A stretch of 24,832 nucleotides of DNA. It comes from Lichenicoccus sp964235615 (GTDB lineage: Bacteria > Pseudomonadota > Alphaproteobacteria > Acetobacterales > Acetobacteraceae). How positions within the stretch are numbered: position 1 is the first letter of the stretch; each line of letters opens with the position of its first letter. Below, in pieces: positions 1 to 6,219 of the stretch. The stretch spans positions 1 through 24,832 of the forward strand of contig CAXSEE010000047.1 in the NCBI GenBank assembly GCA_964235615.1, written 5' to 3'. The translations under genes were made by a program, and so were the position numbers. The notes beneath the pieces are model-generated. The model was not told the origin of the DNA and searched no databases. It saw nothing but the letters and a program-made list of their open reading frames with translations.

Positions 1-1
1 C

Positions 2-691
2 GGCTATGCCTGGGTGTCGATCGAAGAACCGCTCGAGCCGATCTTCGATGTTCCGGAGGATCGCGACCCTGCCTTCCGGCGCATCTTCCAATTCTACGAG
101 ACCTGGAACACCGCGCCGCTGCGGCTGATGGAGAACTCGTTCGACAACGCGCATTTCGCCTTCGTGCATCAGTCGACCTTCGGCAACGCGGCGCAACCGA
201 AGCCGCAGCGCTACGAGCTGGTGGAGACCGGATACGGCTTCCGCGCAAGCTCCACCGTCGACATACTGAACCCGCCGGAAGCCCACCAGATCACCGGCGT
301 CACCGACACCCACACCACGCGCAAGATGGACAACCACTGGTATCTGCCGTTCAGCCGGCGCATGGACATGGAATATCCGAGCGGCATCCGGCACATCATC
401 ATCAACTGCGCAACACCGATCGACGACACCACCTTGCAGCTGGTGCAGATCCTCTATCGCAATGACCGCGAGGCGGATTGCCCGGCCAGCAAGCTGATCG
501 CCTGGGACCTGAAGATCACGCGCGAGGACAAGGACGTCCTGGAAAGCACCGACCCGGACGCGACGCTCGATCTCAGCCAGAAACAGGAGGCGCACATGCC
601 GTCCGATCGTCCGGGCATCCTGATGCGCCGTCGCCTGCTCGACCTGCTGCACCAGAATGGCGAGACGGAGATACGCTCGCCGGTCTCATGA
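2..691 (+). CDS. Rieske-type aromatic ring-hydroxylating oxygenase, catalytic C-terminal part (5' end outside window)
   Basis: The reading frame is already open at the left edge (GYAWVSIEEP...), so the gene starts outside the window; the GTG at 14 is an internal valine. The visible 229 residues are the catalytic half of a Rieske non-heme iron oxygenase alpha subunit. The motif ENSFDNAHFAFVH gives the Asp and the two His ligands of the mononuclear iron. The C-terminal stretch with EDKDVLESTDPD and HMPSDRPGILMRRRL is typical of single-component-type oxygenases of the VanA/phthalate-oxygenase kind. The Rieske [2Fe-2S] domain with its CxH/CxxH ligands would lie upstream. Such enzymes hydroxylate or O-demethylate aromatic acids in the cytoplasm using electrons from a ferredoxin or reductase; a ferredoxin gene lies nearby at 1736-2050. 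The substrate cannot be told. The downstream genes are degraded, so this may be the last intact enzyme of a dying cluster. Confidence 0.85.
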   Translation, partial: GYAWVSIEEPLEPIFDVPEDRDPAFRRIFQFYETWNTAPLRLMENSFDNAHFAFVHQSTFGNAAQPKPQRYELVETGYGFRASSTVDILNPPEAHQITGVTDTHTTRKMDNHWYLPFSRRMDMEYPSGIRHIIINCATPIDDTTLQLVQILYRNDREADCPASKLIAWDLKITREDKDVLESTDPDATLDLSQKQEAHMPSDRPGILMRRRLLDLLHQNGETEIRSPVS

Positions 692-843
692 CCTGCGGCC
701 GACCGGATCTCCCATCTGTCTGTCAGGTAAGGATGCCATCATGAAGAAAGGCAGCGCGATCACCCTGGATGGCGGCCAGTCGAGCCGCCGCGTTGGATCG
801 CCCGCCTGGGACCGACCAAGTCGTTTGCAGGGTCATAAGCCTC
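692..843 (+). other. Short spacer with an orphan ribosome binding site and start codon
   Basis: After the oxygenase stop, an AAGGA sits 8 nt before an ATG at 741 (MKKGSAITLDGGQSS...). This looks like the true beginning of a gene, but within about 20 codons the translation becomes Arg/His-rich and unrecognisable, and the frame closes at 938. I read it as a possible 5' stub of a lost gene that followed the oxygenase. No family could be assigned. Confidence 0.25.
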
Positions 844-990
844 ATGTCGGACTGGAAAGAGAAGATCATCGCGATCATCGGAGTTCTTGCAGACGGTGGC
901 GAACCCGGGATCGCGCGCGCCATTGCTTACGCAATTGAGCAACCGCCAGAGGTTGACGTCGGCGAGATCGTAATTCGTCCCACCGCTTAG
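844..990 (+). pseudogene. SDR-family dehydrogenase remnant with large internal deletion
   Basis: The 48-codon frame begins MSDWKEKIIAIIG, which resembles the N-terminus of YdfG-like short-chain dehydrogenases (..KVIAITGASSGIG). After a few unrelated residues it jumps to IARAIAYAIEQPPEVDVGEIVIRP, which matches the conserved C-terminus of the same family. Roughly 190 residues are missing, including the rest of the Rossmann fold and the Ser-Tyr-Lys catalytic centre, so the product cannot be an active dehydrogenase. Reading frame is kept across the deletion, and the stop is where an SDR would end. An SDR next to a Rieske oxygenase, as a dihydrodiol or alcohol dehydrogenase, is common in aromatic pathways. 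The C-terminal match is strong; the N-terminal match is shorter and less certain. Confidence 0.6.
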
Positions 991-1008
991 GGGTGACGGT
1001 CGGAAGGG

Positions 1009-1122
1009 AAGGCTGGGCTCTGCCCAGACCCGCCAAAGGCCTCGGTCTTTGGAAACCAATCTGTAGACATGCTTGGATTCTCAAGGCTTCGCCTTGAGCG
1101 GGTCCAGGGCAGAGCCTTGGCC
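1009..1122. repeat. Cloverleaf-like palindromic intergenic repeat
   Basis: Long arms at about 1009-1033 and 1098-1122 are near-perfect inverted repeats (core GGCTCTGCCC..ACCCGC against GCGGGT..GGGCAGAGCC). Two smaller hairpins lie inside: CCAAAG/CTTTGG at 1033-1038 and 1047-1052, and a perfect 8-bp stem CTCAAGGC/GCCTTGAG at 1080-1087 and 1091-1098 with a TTC loop. The layout is like a three-way junction. Such elements usually recur many times between genes as REP/MITE-like repeats. Only one copy is visible here, so recurrence is inferred. Confidence 0.6.
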
Positions 1123-1280
1123 TTCTATAGGTTAAGCTCAAGACCGGTCGGTATCACTCGACGACGATCGGGCTTTGACTACCATTCGGCAGATTGCGGT
1201 TGGGCATCTGTCTCACGAAGGTCACATGACAACTCATGTCAACAGGATCCACCGGGGTGGCTATATCCCGACCCTACTGG
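1123..1280. other. Gene-less stretch between palindromic repeat and FAH remnant
   Basis: Open frames run through this stretch (for example from 1175), but no translation on either strand resembles a known protein. It is probably scrambled sequence between two rearrangement points. No promoter or terminator is evident. Confidence 0.4.
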
Positions 1281-1533
1281 TCGCCGGCTCGCCAACGAGA
1301 CGGTGCAGGATGCCGCCCTCGACGACATGGTGTTCGACGTCGCGGCCCTGGTGGTGCTGCTCAGCGAGGTCATGACCCTGGCGCCGGGCGACATCATCGT
1401 CAGCGGCACGCCGGCCGGCGTTGGCGTCGGTCGCAAGCCGCCGCTGTGGATGAAGCCCGGCGACGTCTGCACGGTCGAGGGCATCGGCCGTCTGTCCAAC
1501 CCGATCGCGGGCGATGCCGCACGCACCGCCTGA
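1281..1533 (+). pseudogene. Fumarylacetoacetate hydrolase family protein, C-terminal remnant
   Basis: The last 80 or so codons of this open frame give ETVQDAALDDMVFDVAALV, then EVMTLAPGDIIVSGTPAGVG and KPPLWMKPGDV. This is the C-terminal third of the FAH superfamily (2-hydroxyhepta-2,4-diene-1,7-dioate isomerase / acylpyruvase type), where the GD..(S/T)GTP.GVG motif lines the active site. Upstream of 1281 the frame stays open, but the translation no longer resembles the family. The N-terminal two thirds and most metal-binding acidic residues are therefore gone. FAH enzymes act after ring cleavage, which fits the neighbouring oxygenase and VOC remnants. The natural stop codon is preserved. Confidence 0.75.
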
Positions 1534-1587
1534 CCCGCCAGCTGTCCGATCAAGGCGCTGCAGAGCGCCAGTTAAACAGGAACCGTC

Positions 1588-1735
1588 ATGAACCACATCC
1601 CGACATCGCCCTCCGCCTGTCACGCCCGCCGCCCCGGCGCGCCCGGCGTCCACTCGCTGGATCACTTCGCGCTGTCTGTCCCGACCTGACGGTGGCGCGC
1701 GAGTACTACCAGTCGTTCTGCCTCGACATGATCGA
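1588..1735 (+). pseudogene. VOC/extradiol ring-cleavage dioxygenase-like gene, frameshifted 5' fragment
   Basis: An AGGA 6 nt upstream supports the ATG at 1588. The protein starts with a 19-residue leader and then GVHSLDHFALSVP, a typical opening of the first vicinal-oxygen-chelate (glyoxalase/bleomycin) module of catechol-dioxygenase-like proteins. At about 1681-1685 the frame runs into TGA. One extra base would restore SVPDLTVAREYYQSFCLDM, the normal continuation, so a single-base deletion is inferred. Homology then stops near 1730 and the sequence runs straight into the end of the minus-strand ferredoxin gene. Most of the gene has been lost. Confidence 0.7.
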
Positions 1736-2050
1736 TCAGTCTTCTGGCGCAATTGTTACTCGCAACCCGTCGAGCGCCGGTATGAACGGGATCTGGCAGG
1801 ACAGGCGCGAATTCGATTTGCGGTGCATCGAGCTGTCGAGCAGCTCGTTCTCGTCGTCGCCCATCGCCGGCAGACGGTCCGTGAACGCCTCGTCGACGTA
1901 GACGTGGCAGGTGGCGCACGAGCAGCCGCCGCCGCACAGCGCCAGCAGCTCGTCGGTGCTCTCGCAAATCGCCTCCATCACCGAGAGGCCGTTCCCGGCA
2001 TCGATCTGCTTTTCCTCGCCCTCGCGCATGATGATTTCGAGTTTAGGCAT
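1736..2050 (-). CDS. Adrenodoxin-type [2Fe-2S] ferredoxin
   Basis: The frame encodes 104 residues and starts at an ATG preceded by GGAG at 7 nt. The cluster motif is CGGGCSCATCHVYV, giving Cys in the Cx5Cx2C pattern, with the fourth ligand in RLSCQIPF near the C-terminus. The ending LDGLRVTIAPED is normal for the family, so the protein looks complete. Ferredoxins of this vertebrate/ISC-like type pass electrons from an NADH-dependent reductase to cytochromes P450 or to some Rieske oxygenases such as dicamba demethylase. The Rieske oxygenase at the left edge is a plausible partner, although it lies on the opposite strand. No reductase gene is visible. The gene ends abruptly against a VOC gene fragment and lies upstream-to-upstream with an IS remnant, so its original promoter may be lost. 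Confidence 0.88.
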   Translation of the reverse strand: MPKLEIIMREGEEKQIDAGNGLSVMEAICESTDELLALCGGGCSCATCHVYVDEAFTDRLPAMGDDENELLDSSMHRKSNSRLSCQIPFIPALDGLRVTIAPED

Positions 2051-2124
2051 GATGTTCTCCCTAGCCTTGCAGTGTCGGCGGACGACCCATCCAACAGCTC
2101 GGTCGGCGTGGCATCCGGCCGGCT

Positions 2125-2605
2125 GGTCTTGTAGACGTCGAGAAGCCGGAAAAAAAGCGTTCTGGCCAGCGAGCCGGACCGTCCAGACGTGGCGCGGCTG
2201 GGCGAAGCGGCGCCAGGCTGCCGGACAAATTCCCATTCGGTCGCTGGAACGCACTGACGTTCACCGGGGCACTCCGCTGCGACCGGATCGAGGCGCGCTG
2301 GTTGCTGGATGTCCCATCACCGGCCAAAGCTTCAAGGCTTATGTAGAGAAAGTCCTCGCGCCGACGCCGTCTCCCGGTAACTTGGTCATTATGGACAATC
2401 TCGGCAGCCATAAGGGCTCCGGCAGTTCGCCATGCCATTCGCAACGCAGAAGCCAAGCTGTTATTGCTGCCGGAATACTTCCCAGACCTGATCACGATCG
2501 AGCAGGTCTTTGCCAAGATCGAGCATCTGTTCCGCAAAGCCGCTGCACGCACCGGGAAGCCGTATGCAACACCATTGGCAAATTCCGAAGCCTTGCAAGG
2601 GACAT
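2125..2605 (+). mobile_element. IS630-family transposase remnant with several frameshifts
   Basis: Four pieces of one IS630-type transposase lie in order but in different frames: FPFGRWNALTFTGALRCDRI (2219-2310), then ITGQSFKAYVEKVLAP and NLVIMDNLGSHKG (2313-2417), then AVRHAIRNAEAKLLLLPEYF and IEQVFAKIEHLFRKAAART (2422-2550), and EAVCNTIGKF (2557-2600). MDNLGSHKG contains the second catalytic Asp, and the stretch ending IEQ contains the third acidic residue of the DDE triad. The N-terminal helix-turn-helix half is not seen, and no terminal inverted repeats were found. At least three frameshifts make it dead. It lies exactly between the damaged aromatic genes and the 3' end of the TauD-like gene. 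Confidence 0.8.
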
Positions 2606-2615
2606 CGACATCGGG

Positions 2616-3527
2616 TCAGTGGTCGATGCCGCGACCGTCGTTCGGGCCGATCAGAAGGCGGCTCATACGTCCGTCCACGGCAACAGGAACGTCGCCCGCG
2701 ACCGTGATGCGTTGCAGTTTCCGTCCATGACGATCGAAATTGGCCGGCGCATAATGCTGCGTCGCGCGATTGTCCCAGATCGCGACATCGCCCGGCGCCC
2801 AGCTCCAGGTGACGGTGTTCTCGATCTCGGTCACGTAACCCTGCAGGATCTCGACGATCTTGTTGGCGTCACGCGTCGCAAACCCGACCAGCCCCTTCAC
2901 GAAATGTCCCAGCACGAGCGTTCGTTCACCTGTTTCCGGATGAACGCGTACGACAGGATGCTCGGTCTCGTAGAGCGTCGAGGTGAACGCCGCACGGAAT
3001 TGCGCGATCTCGTGCGCGTTCCTGTCGAACTTGCTGAAATCGGTGTCGTACTGGTTGGTGTGCACCGCCCAGAGCCGGTCCGCGAACGCCTTCAGCGGCT
3101 CCGGCAGTTCCTCGTATGCGGCAGCCGTGTTGGCCCAGATCGTGCTGCCGCCATAGGGCGGGATCTCGATCGCACGCAGGACGGAAGCCTTCGGATACGC
3201 CGGCACGAACGTGACGTCGGTGTGCCACGAGTCCGTCGAGCGGCCGTTCTTCGACTTGAGCTCGAAGCTGTAGGCGGTGCCAACGGCCGCGGGAATGGTC
3301 GGATGAAGGATCGGCTCGCCGAACACATGGCTGAGCGCCTCATGCTGGATGGCGTCGAGATGCTGGGCGCGAAGGAAGATGACCTTGTACGTGTTCAGCG
3401 CCGAGCGCAGATAATCCTTCTCGCTTTCCGCCAGCGGGCGCGTGGCATCGATGCCGGTGACGACGGCGCCGATCCGGGCGGACACCTTCTCGACGCCAAG
3501 TTTCGTCGGGCTGGACAGATGGGACAT
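2616..3527 (-). CDS. TauD/TfdA-family 2-oxoglutarate-dependent dioxygenase (AtsK-like)
   Basis: The ATG at 3527 is chosen because GGAG lies 6 nt upstream; a start 33 nt further out lacks this. The product is 303 residues, cytoplasmic, with the Fe(II) facial triad H102-x-D104 (SWHTDVTF) and H258 (QHYAP), and the 2-oxoglutarate-binding Arg in the RKLQR segment (269-273). The stretch YPKASVLRAIEIPPYGGST and LWAVHTN closely resembles alkylsulfatase AtsK and its mycobacterial counterparts. These hydroxylate alkyl sulfates or sulfonates so that sulfate or sulfite is released. The gene is last in an operon with two other desulfurisation-type enzymes, 16 nt after the MFS gene. The last 10 or so residues (PNDGRGIDH) do not look like a family C-terminus and lie beside an IS630 remnant, so the end may be replaced. 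Sulfate ester, sulfonate or 2,4-D-like substrates cannot be separated by eye. Confidence 0.9.
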   Translation of the reverse strand: MSHLSSPTKLGVEKVSARIGAVVTGIDATRPLAESEKDYLRSALNTYKVIFLRAQHLDAIQHEALSHVFGEPILHPTIPAAVGTAYSFELKSKNGRSTDSWHTDVTFVPAYPKASVLRAIEIPPYGGSTIWANTAAAYEELPEPLKAFADRLWAVHTNQYDTDFSKFDRNAHEIAQFRAAFTSTLYETEHPVVRVHPETGERTLVLGHFVKGLVGFATRDANKIVEILQGYVTEIENTVTWSWAPGDVAIWDNRATQHYAPANFDRHGRKLQRITVAGDVPVAVDGRMSRLLIGPNDGRGIDH

Positions 3528-3543
3528 GGCAGTCTCCATGACG

Positions 3544-4803
3544 TTAAACGACCGCGACACGCGACGTGAGCGACGCTTCGCGCGGCACGATGTAGCGGCT
3601 CAGGAACGCGCTGATCAGGAACATTGCCGCGTAGATCACGATCACACCCTTCGCGCCCGCGACAGGCTCGAACAAATAGACAATCAGCGGCCCCAGCCAG
3701 ACACTGCACCCCGCGCCGAGGTTGAGGGCCGACATCGCAACACCCTGATGCTCGGGCAGCAAGGAAGGCGCCAGCGCCGATAGCGGCACGTAGCCCGCAA
3801 GCGTCATCCCGAATAGCACGGCGGCAAGGTAGAACGCGACGCCGCCGACAGGTGCGAACGTGGCCGGCATCCAGTACAAGCCAAGGCAGCTCAACGCGCT
3901 CCCGACGCCGCCGACCCAGACGATCGTCTGCCGCCACGACACGAAGTCGCTGATCGCGCCGATCAGGAGGTTGAACACGATGTTGCTGGCGAAGATCACC
4001 TCGAGAAACACCAACCAGCGGCCCGCCGGCAGATGGAGCGTCCGCGCGAAGTAGAACGGCATGAAGATCACGATCCCATGCGACGGGCTCGAATTGATCG
4101 CGCGGACGACGCATGCCAGGCCGAGTGCAGGGTTGTCGCGGACAAGTCTCGCGGTGGCACGCATCATGGCGCCACTGCTGCGCCATTCGCCGCGCCCGCG
4201 TTCGATGCTCGGGGTCTTCGCTGGAAGCCGCAACGCGAGCAGGCCGCCGAGCGCGACGGCTCCGAGTGCTGCCCACAACGTCGAGACCGGTCCAATGACG
4301 GGAAGCAGGAATTGCGACGCGACAACCCCAAGCGTCGGCAAGCCGCAGCTGAAACAGAACCAGAAAAGCCCGACCGCGAGCCCGAGCTTGCCGGCCTCGA
4401 CGGTCTTGACCAGCAGCGTCAGCAGACCGTACGCGAACAAGGGATAGCCCGCGCCGCGGACGGCGTAGCTCGCCAGCAGGATGGGGGCGACATGTCCCGG
4501 CAGGCCGAACCCGAGAAAGACGATCTGCGGGACGATCCAGAGGACCAGGCCGGCCGCCATGACCCACCGGGTGCCAAGCCGCTCGCACAGGATGCCGGAA
4601 CATCCCGCTGCGCACGCCGCCACCACGCCGTAGACCGTGAACATGAGTGCCACGTAGTGCTCGGTGAGGCCGGTCGAGACCAGGAACGGCGACAGATAGC
4701 CCACCTCCACGCCGTCGCCGATCATGAAGACGAGCAGGCCGAGATATTGCGCCCTGAACGCGAATGGCGACTGTGAGGGCACGATGGGATGCGTTTGCTT
4801 CAT
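3544..4803 (-). CDS. MFS transporter, polyol-permease-like
   Basis: The start at 4803 (MKQTHPIVPS...) has GGAG 5 nt upstream and gives 419 residues; a longer open frame upstream overlaps the preceding gene and lacks support. Roughly 12 hydrophobic segments are present. The opening LLVFMIGDGVEVGYLSPFLV is typical of ribitol/arabinitol-permease-like MFS proteins, with a loop 2-3 region SGILCERLGTRW in place of a clean motif A. It sits in the inner membrane and by position should import the organosulfur substrate of the surrounding enzymes, or export a desulfurised product. The spacing of 17 nt after the FMN monooxygenase and 16 nt before the dioxygenase indicates one transcript. The link to a sulfur compound rests on context only, since the closest-looking relatives carry polyols. 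Confidence 0.85.
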   Translation of the reverse strand: MKQTHPIVPSQSPFAFRAQYLGLLVFMIGDGVEVGYLSPFLVSTGLTEHYVALMFTVYGVVAACAAGCSGILCERLGTRWVMAAGLVLWIVPQIVFLGFGLPGHVAPILLASYAVRGAGYPLFAYGLLTLLVKTVEAGKLGLAVGLFWFCFSCGLPTLGVVASQFLLPVIGPVSTLWAALGAVALGGLLALRLPAKTPSIERGRGEWRSSGAMMRATARLVRDNPALGLACVVRAINSSPSHGIVIFMPFYFARTLHLPAGRWLVFLEVIFASNIVFNLLIGAISDFVSWRQTIVWVGGVGSALSCLGLYWMPATFAPVGGVAFYLAAVLFGMTLAGYVPLSALAPSLLPEHQGVAMSALNLGAGCSVWLGPLIVYLFEPVAGAKGVIVIYAAMFLISAFLSRYIVPREASLTSRVAVV

Positions 4804-4820
4804 CCCTGCTCCATCCAGCT

Positions 4821-6206
4821 TCATTCCGCACGGACCCGGGATCTGTCGAACCGGCGTGCCGGATGATCGGGTGCCGGCAACGCCGACATGGCCTGTGGGA
4901 ACATCCTGCATCGCAGGGGCGGGGCCCCGCGTTCGCGACGACATCCCCGGCGTCGGAGCTCCGGTGCTACGAGACCGATGAAGTCCGTGTAGGTGTCGGG
5001 GTTGACGAGCTGGATGAGGTTGAACCCGTCCGTGTCGGACGCGTGCAGCCAGGCCTGCATGTCATCGGCGATGCGTCCAGGCGCGCCGATGAACGTTCTC
5101 GCGCGACCGAAACCCTCCGCGGGATTGGTCGCTTCCGCGAGGCTCCAGCTCCGGCCACTCACCGCCCGGTCGAACTGCCGCAGGACCGACTGGCTGGCTT
5201 CGGTCCTGGTGTAGGAAAGCGCCTCATCCCTTCGCTGCTGCTCGAAGTCCACGCCCGTCATCGATGCATAGTGGATGATGGACCCTTCGGGATCGAAGTA
5301 GGCCTTGTAGTCGTCGAACTTCCGGCGTGCCTCGTCGTCCGTCTCGCCGGCTACCACCGCAGCCGCCGTGATGAATTTGAGCCCGGCGGGATCACGTCCG
5401 AACTCCGCGGCGGCTTCCTTGATGCGGCTTACGTTCTGGCGTGTTCCGCGCGCATCGGCACCGACGACGAAAACCACCTCTGCGTGGCGGGCGGCGAAGC
5501 GGACGCCGCTTTCGGAGCTTCCCGCCTGCAGCAGGAGCGGCACGCGCTGAGGGCTCGGCTCCGCGACGTGACCGTCCGGAACGCGGAAATATTTGCCCTC
5601 GTGACGGATCGGGTGGACACGGTCCGGATCGGTGTAGACCGATTGGCCGAGATCGCCCGCGGCCACGTGACGGAGTACGGCGTCATCGTCCCACGAGCCG
5701 AGCCAGAGCTTGTAGACCACGTCCATGAATTCGTCGGCGCGCGCGTAGCGCTCGTCATGCGGGATCTGCTGCTGCAATCCGAGGTTGCGCGCCGCGCTGT
5801 CCTGCTGCGACGTCACGATGTTCCAGCCGATCCGGCCTTTGGTGAGGTGATCGAGCGTCGTGAACTTCCGTGCCAGCAGATAGGGATATTCGTAGGTCGT
5901 CGAGACGGTCACGCCGAAGCCGAGCGATGTCGTTGCCGCCGCCATCGCCGACACCAGCAGAAGCGGATCGATCAGCGGGGACTGGATGCCGTGCCGCAGC
6001 GCCGCCGCCGGACTCTGGCCGTACACGTCGATCTGACCCAGCGCGTCGGCGAGAAACAGGCAGTCGAAGCCTGCCTCGTCCAGCATGCGCGCCAGCCCGA
6101 CCCAATAGTCGATATCCTTGTAACGATGCGTCTGGTCGCGAGGGTGTCGCCAGAGGCCATAGTTCAGATGCGAGACGCTCGCCATCGTGAACGCGTTCAG
6201 GATCAT
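4821..6206 (-). CDS. FMNH2-dependent monooxygenase, NtaA/SnaA/DszA (bacterial luciferase-like) family
   Basis: The 461-residue protein starts MILNAFTM..., matching the family's usual LNAF N-terminus, so the ATG at 6206 is kept although no clear Shine-Dalgarno is seen. It follows the upstream stop by 13 nt and may be translationally coupled. Family hallmarks include HLNYGLWRHP, DYWVGLARMLDEAGFDCLFLAD, YEYPYLLARKFTTLDHLT-GRIGWNIVTS and the C-terminal FPQAMSALPAPDHPARRF. The fold is a TIM barrel that uses reduced FMN and O2. Relatives oxidise nitrilotriacetate, pristinamycin, or dibenzothiophene sulfone with C-S cleavage. Next to a DszC/SfnB-like enzyme and an AtsK-like dioxygenase, C-S bond cleavage of a sulfone or sulfonate is the best guess. 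The flavin reductase it needs is not in the window. Confidence 0.9.
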   Translation of the reverse strand: MILNAFTMASVSHLNYGLWRHPRDQTHRYKDIDYWVGLARMLDEAGFDCLFLADALGQIDVYGQSPAAALRHGIQSPLIDPLLLVSAMAAATTSLGFGVTVSTTYEYPYLLARKFTTLDHLTKGRIGWNIVTSQQDSAARNLGLQQQIPHDERYARADEFMDVVYKLWLGSWDDDAVLRHVAAGDLGQSVYTDPDRVHPIRHEGKYFRVPDGHVAEPSPQRVPLLLQAGSSESGVRFAARHAEVVFVVGADARGTRQNVSRIKEAAAEFGRDPAGLKFITAAAVVAGETDDEARRKFDDYKAYFDPEGSIIHYASMTGVDFEQQRRDEALSYTRTEASQSVLRQFDRAVSGRSWSLAEATNPAEGFGRARTFIGAPGRIADDMQAWLHASDTDGFNLIQLVNPDTYTDFIGLVAPELRRRGCRRERGAPPLRCRMFPQAMSALPAPDHPARRFDRSRVRAE

Positions 6207-6219
6207 GCCGAAGCGGCCA

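Noticed and set aside
1136..1240. Possible tRNA or small RNA between the palindromic repeat and the FAH remnant
   Set aside because: No tRNA T-loop (GTTCRANNC) with matching stems and no acceptor pairing could be found.
1911..3569. Plus-strand open frame of about 550 codons across the ferredoxin, IS remnant and TauD-like gene
   Set aside because: Only a small part of it, the IS630 block, has meaning; the rest is antisense to the TauD-like and ferredoxin genes and has no recognisable domain.
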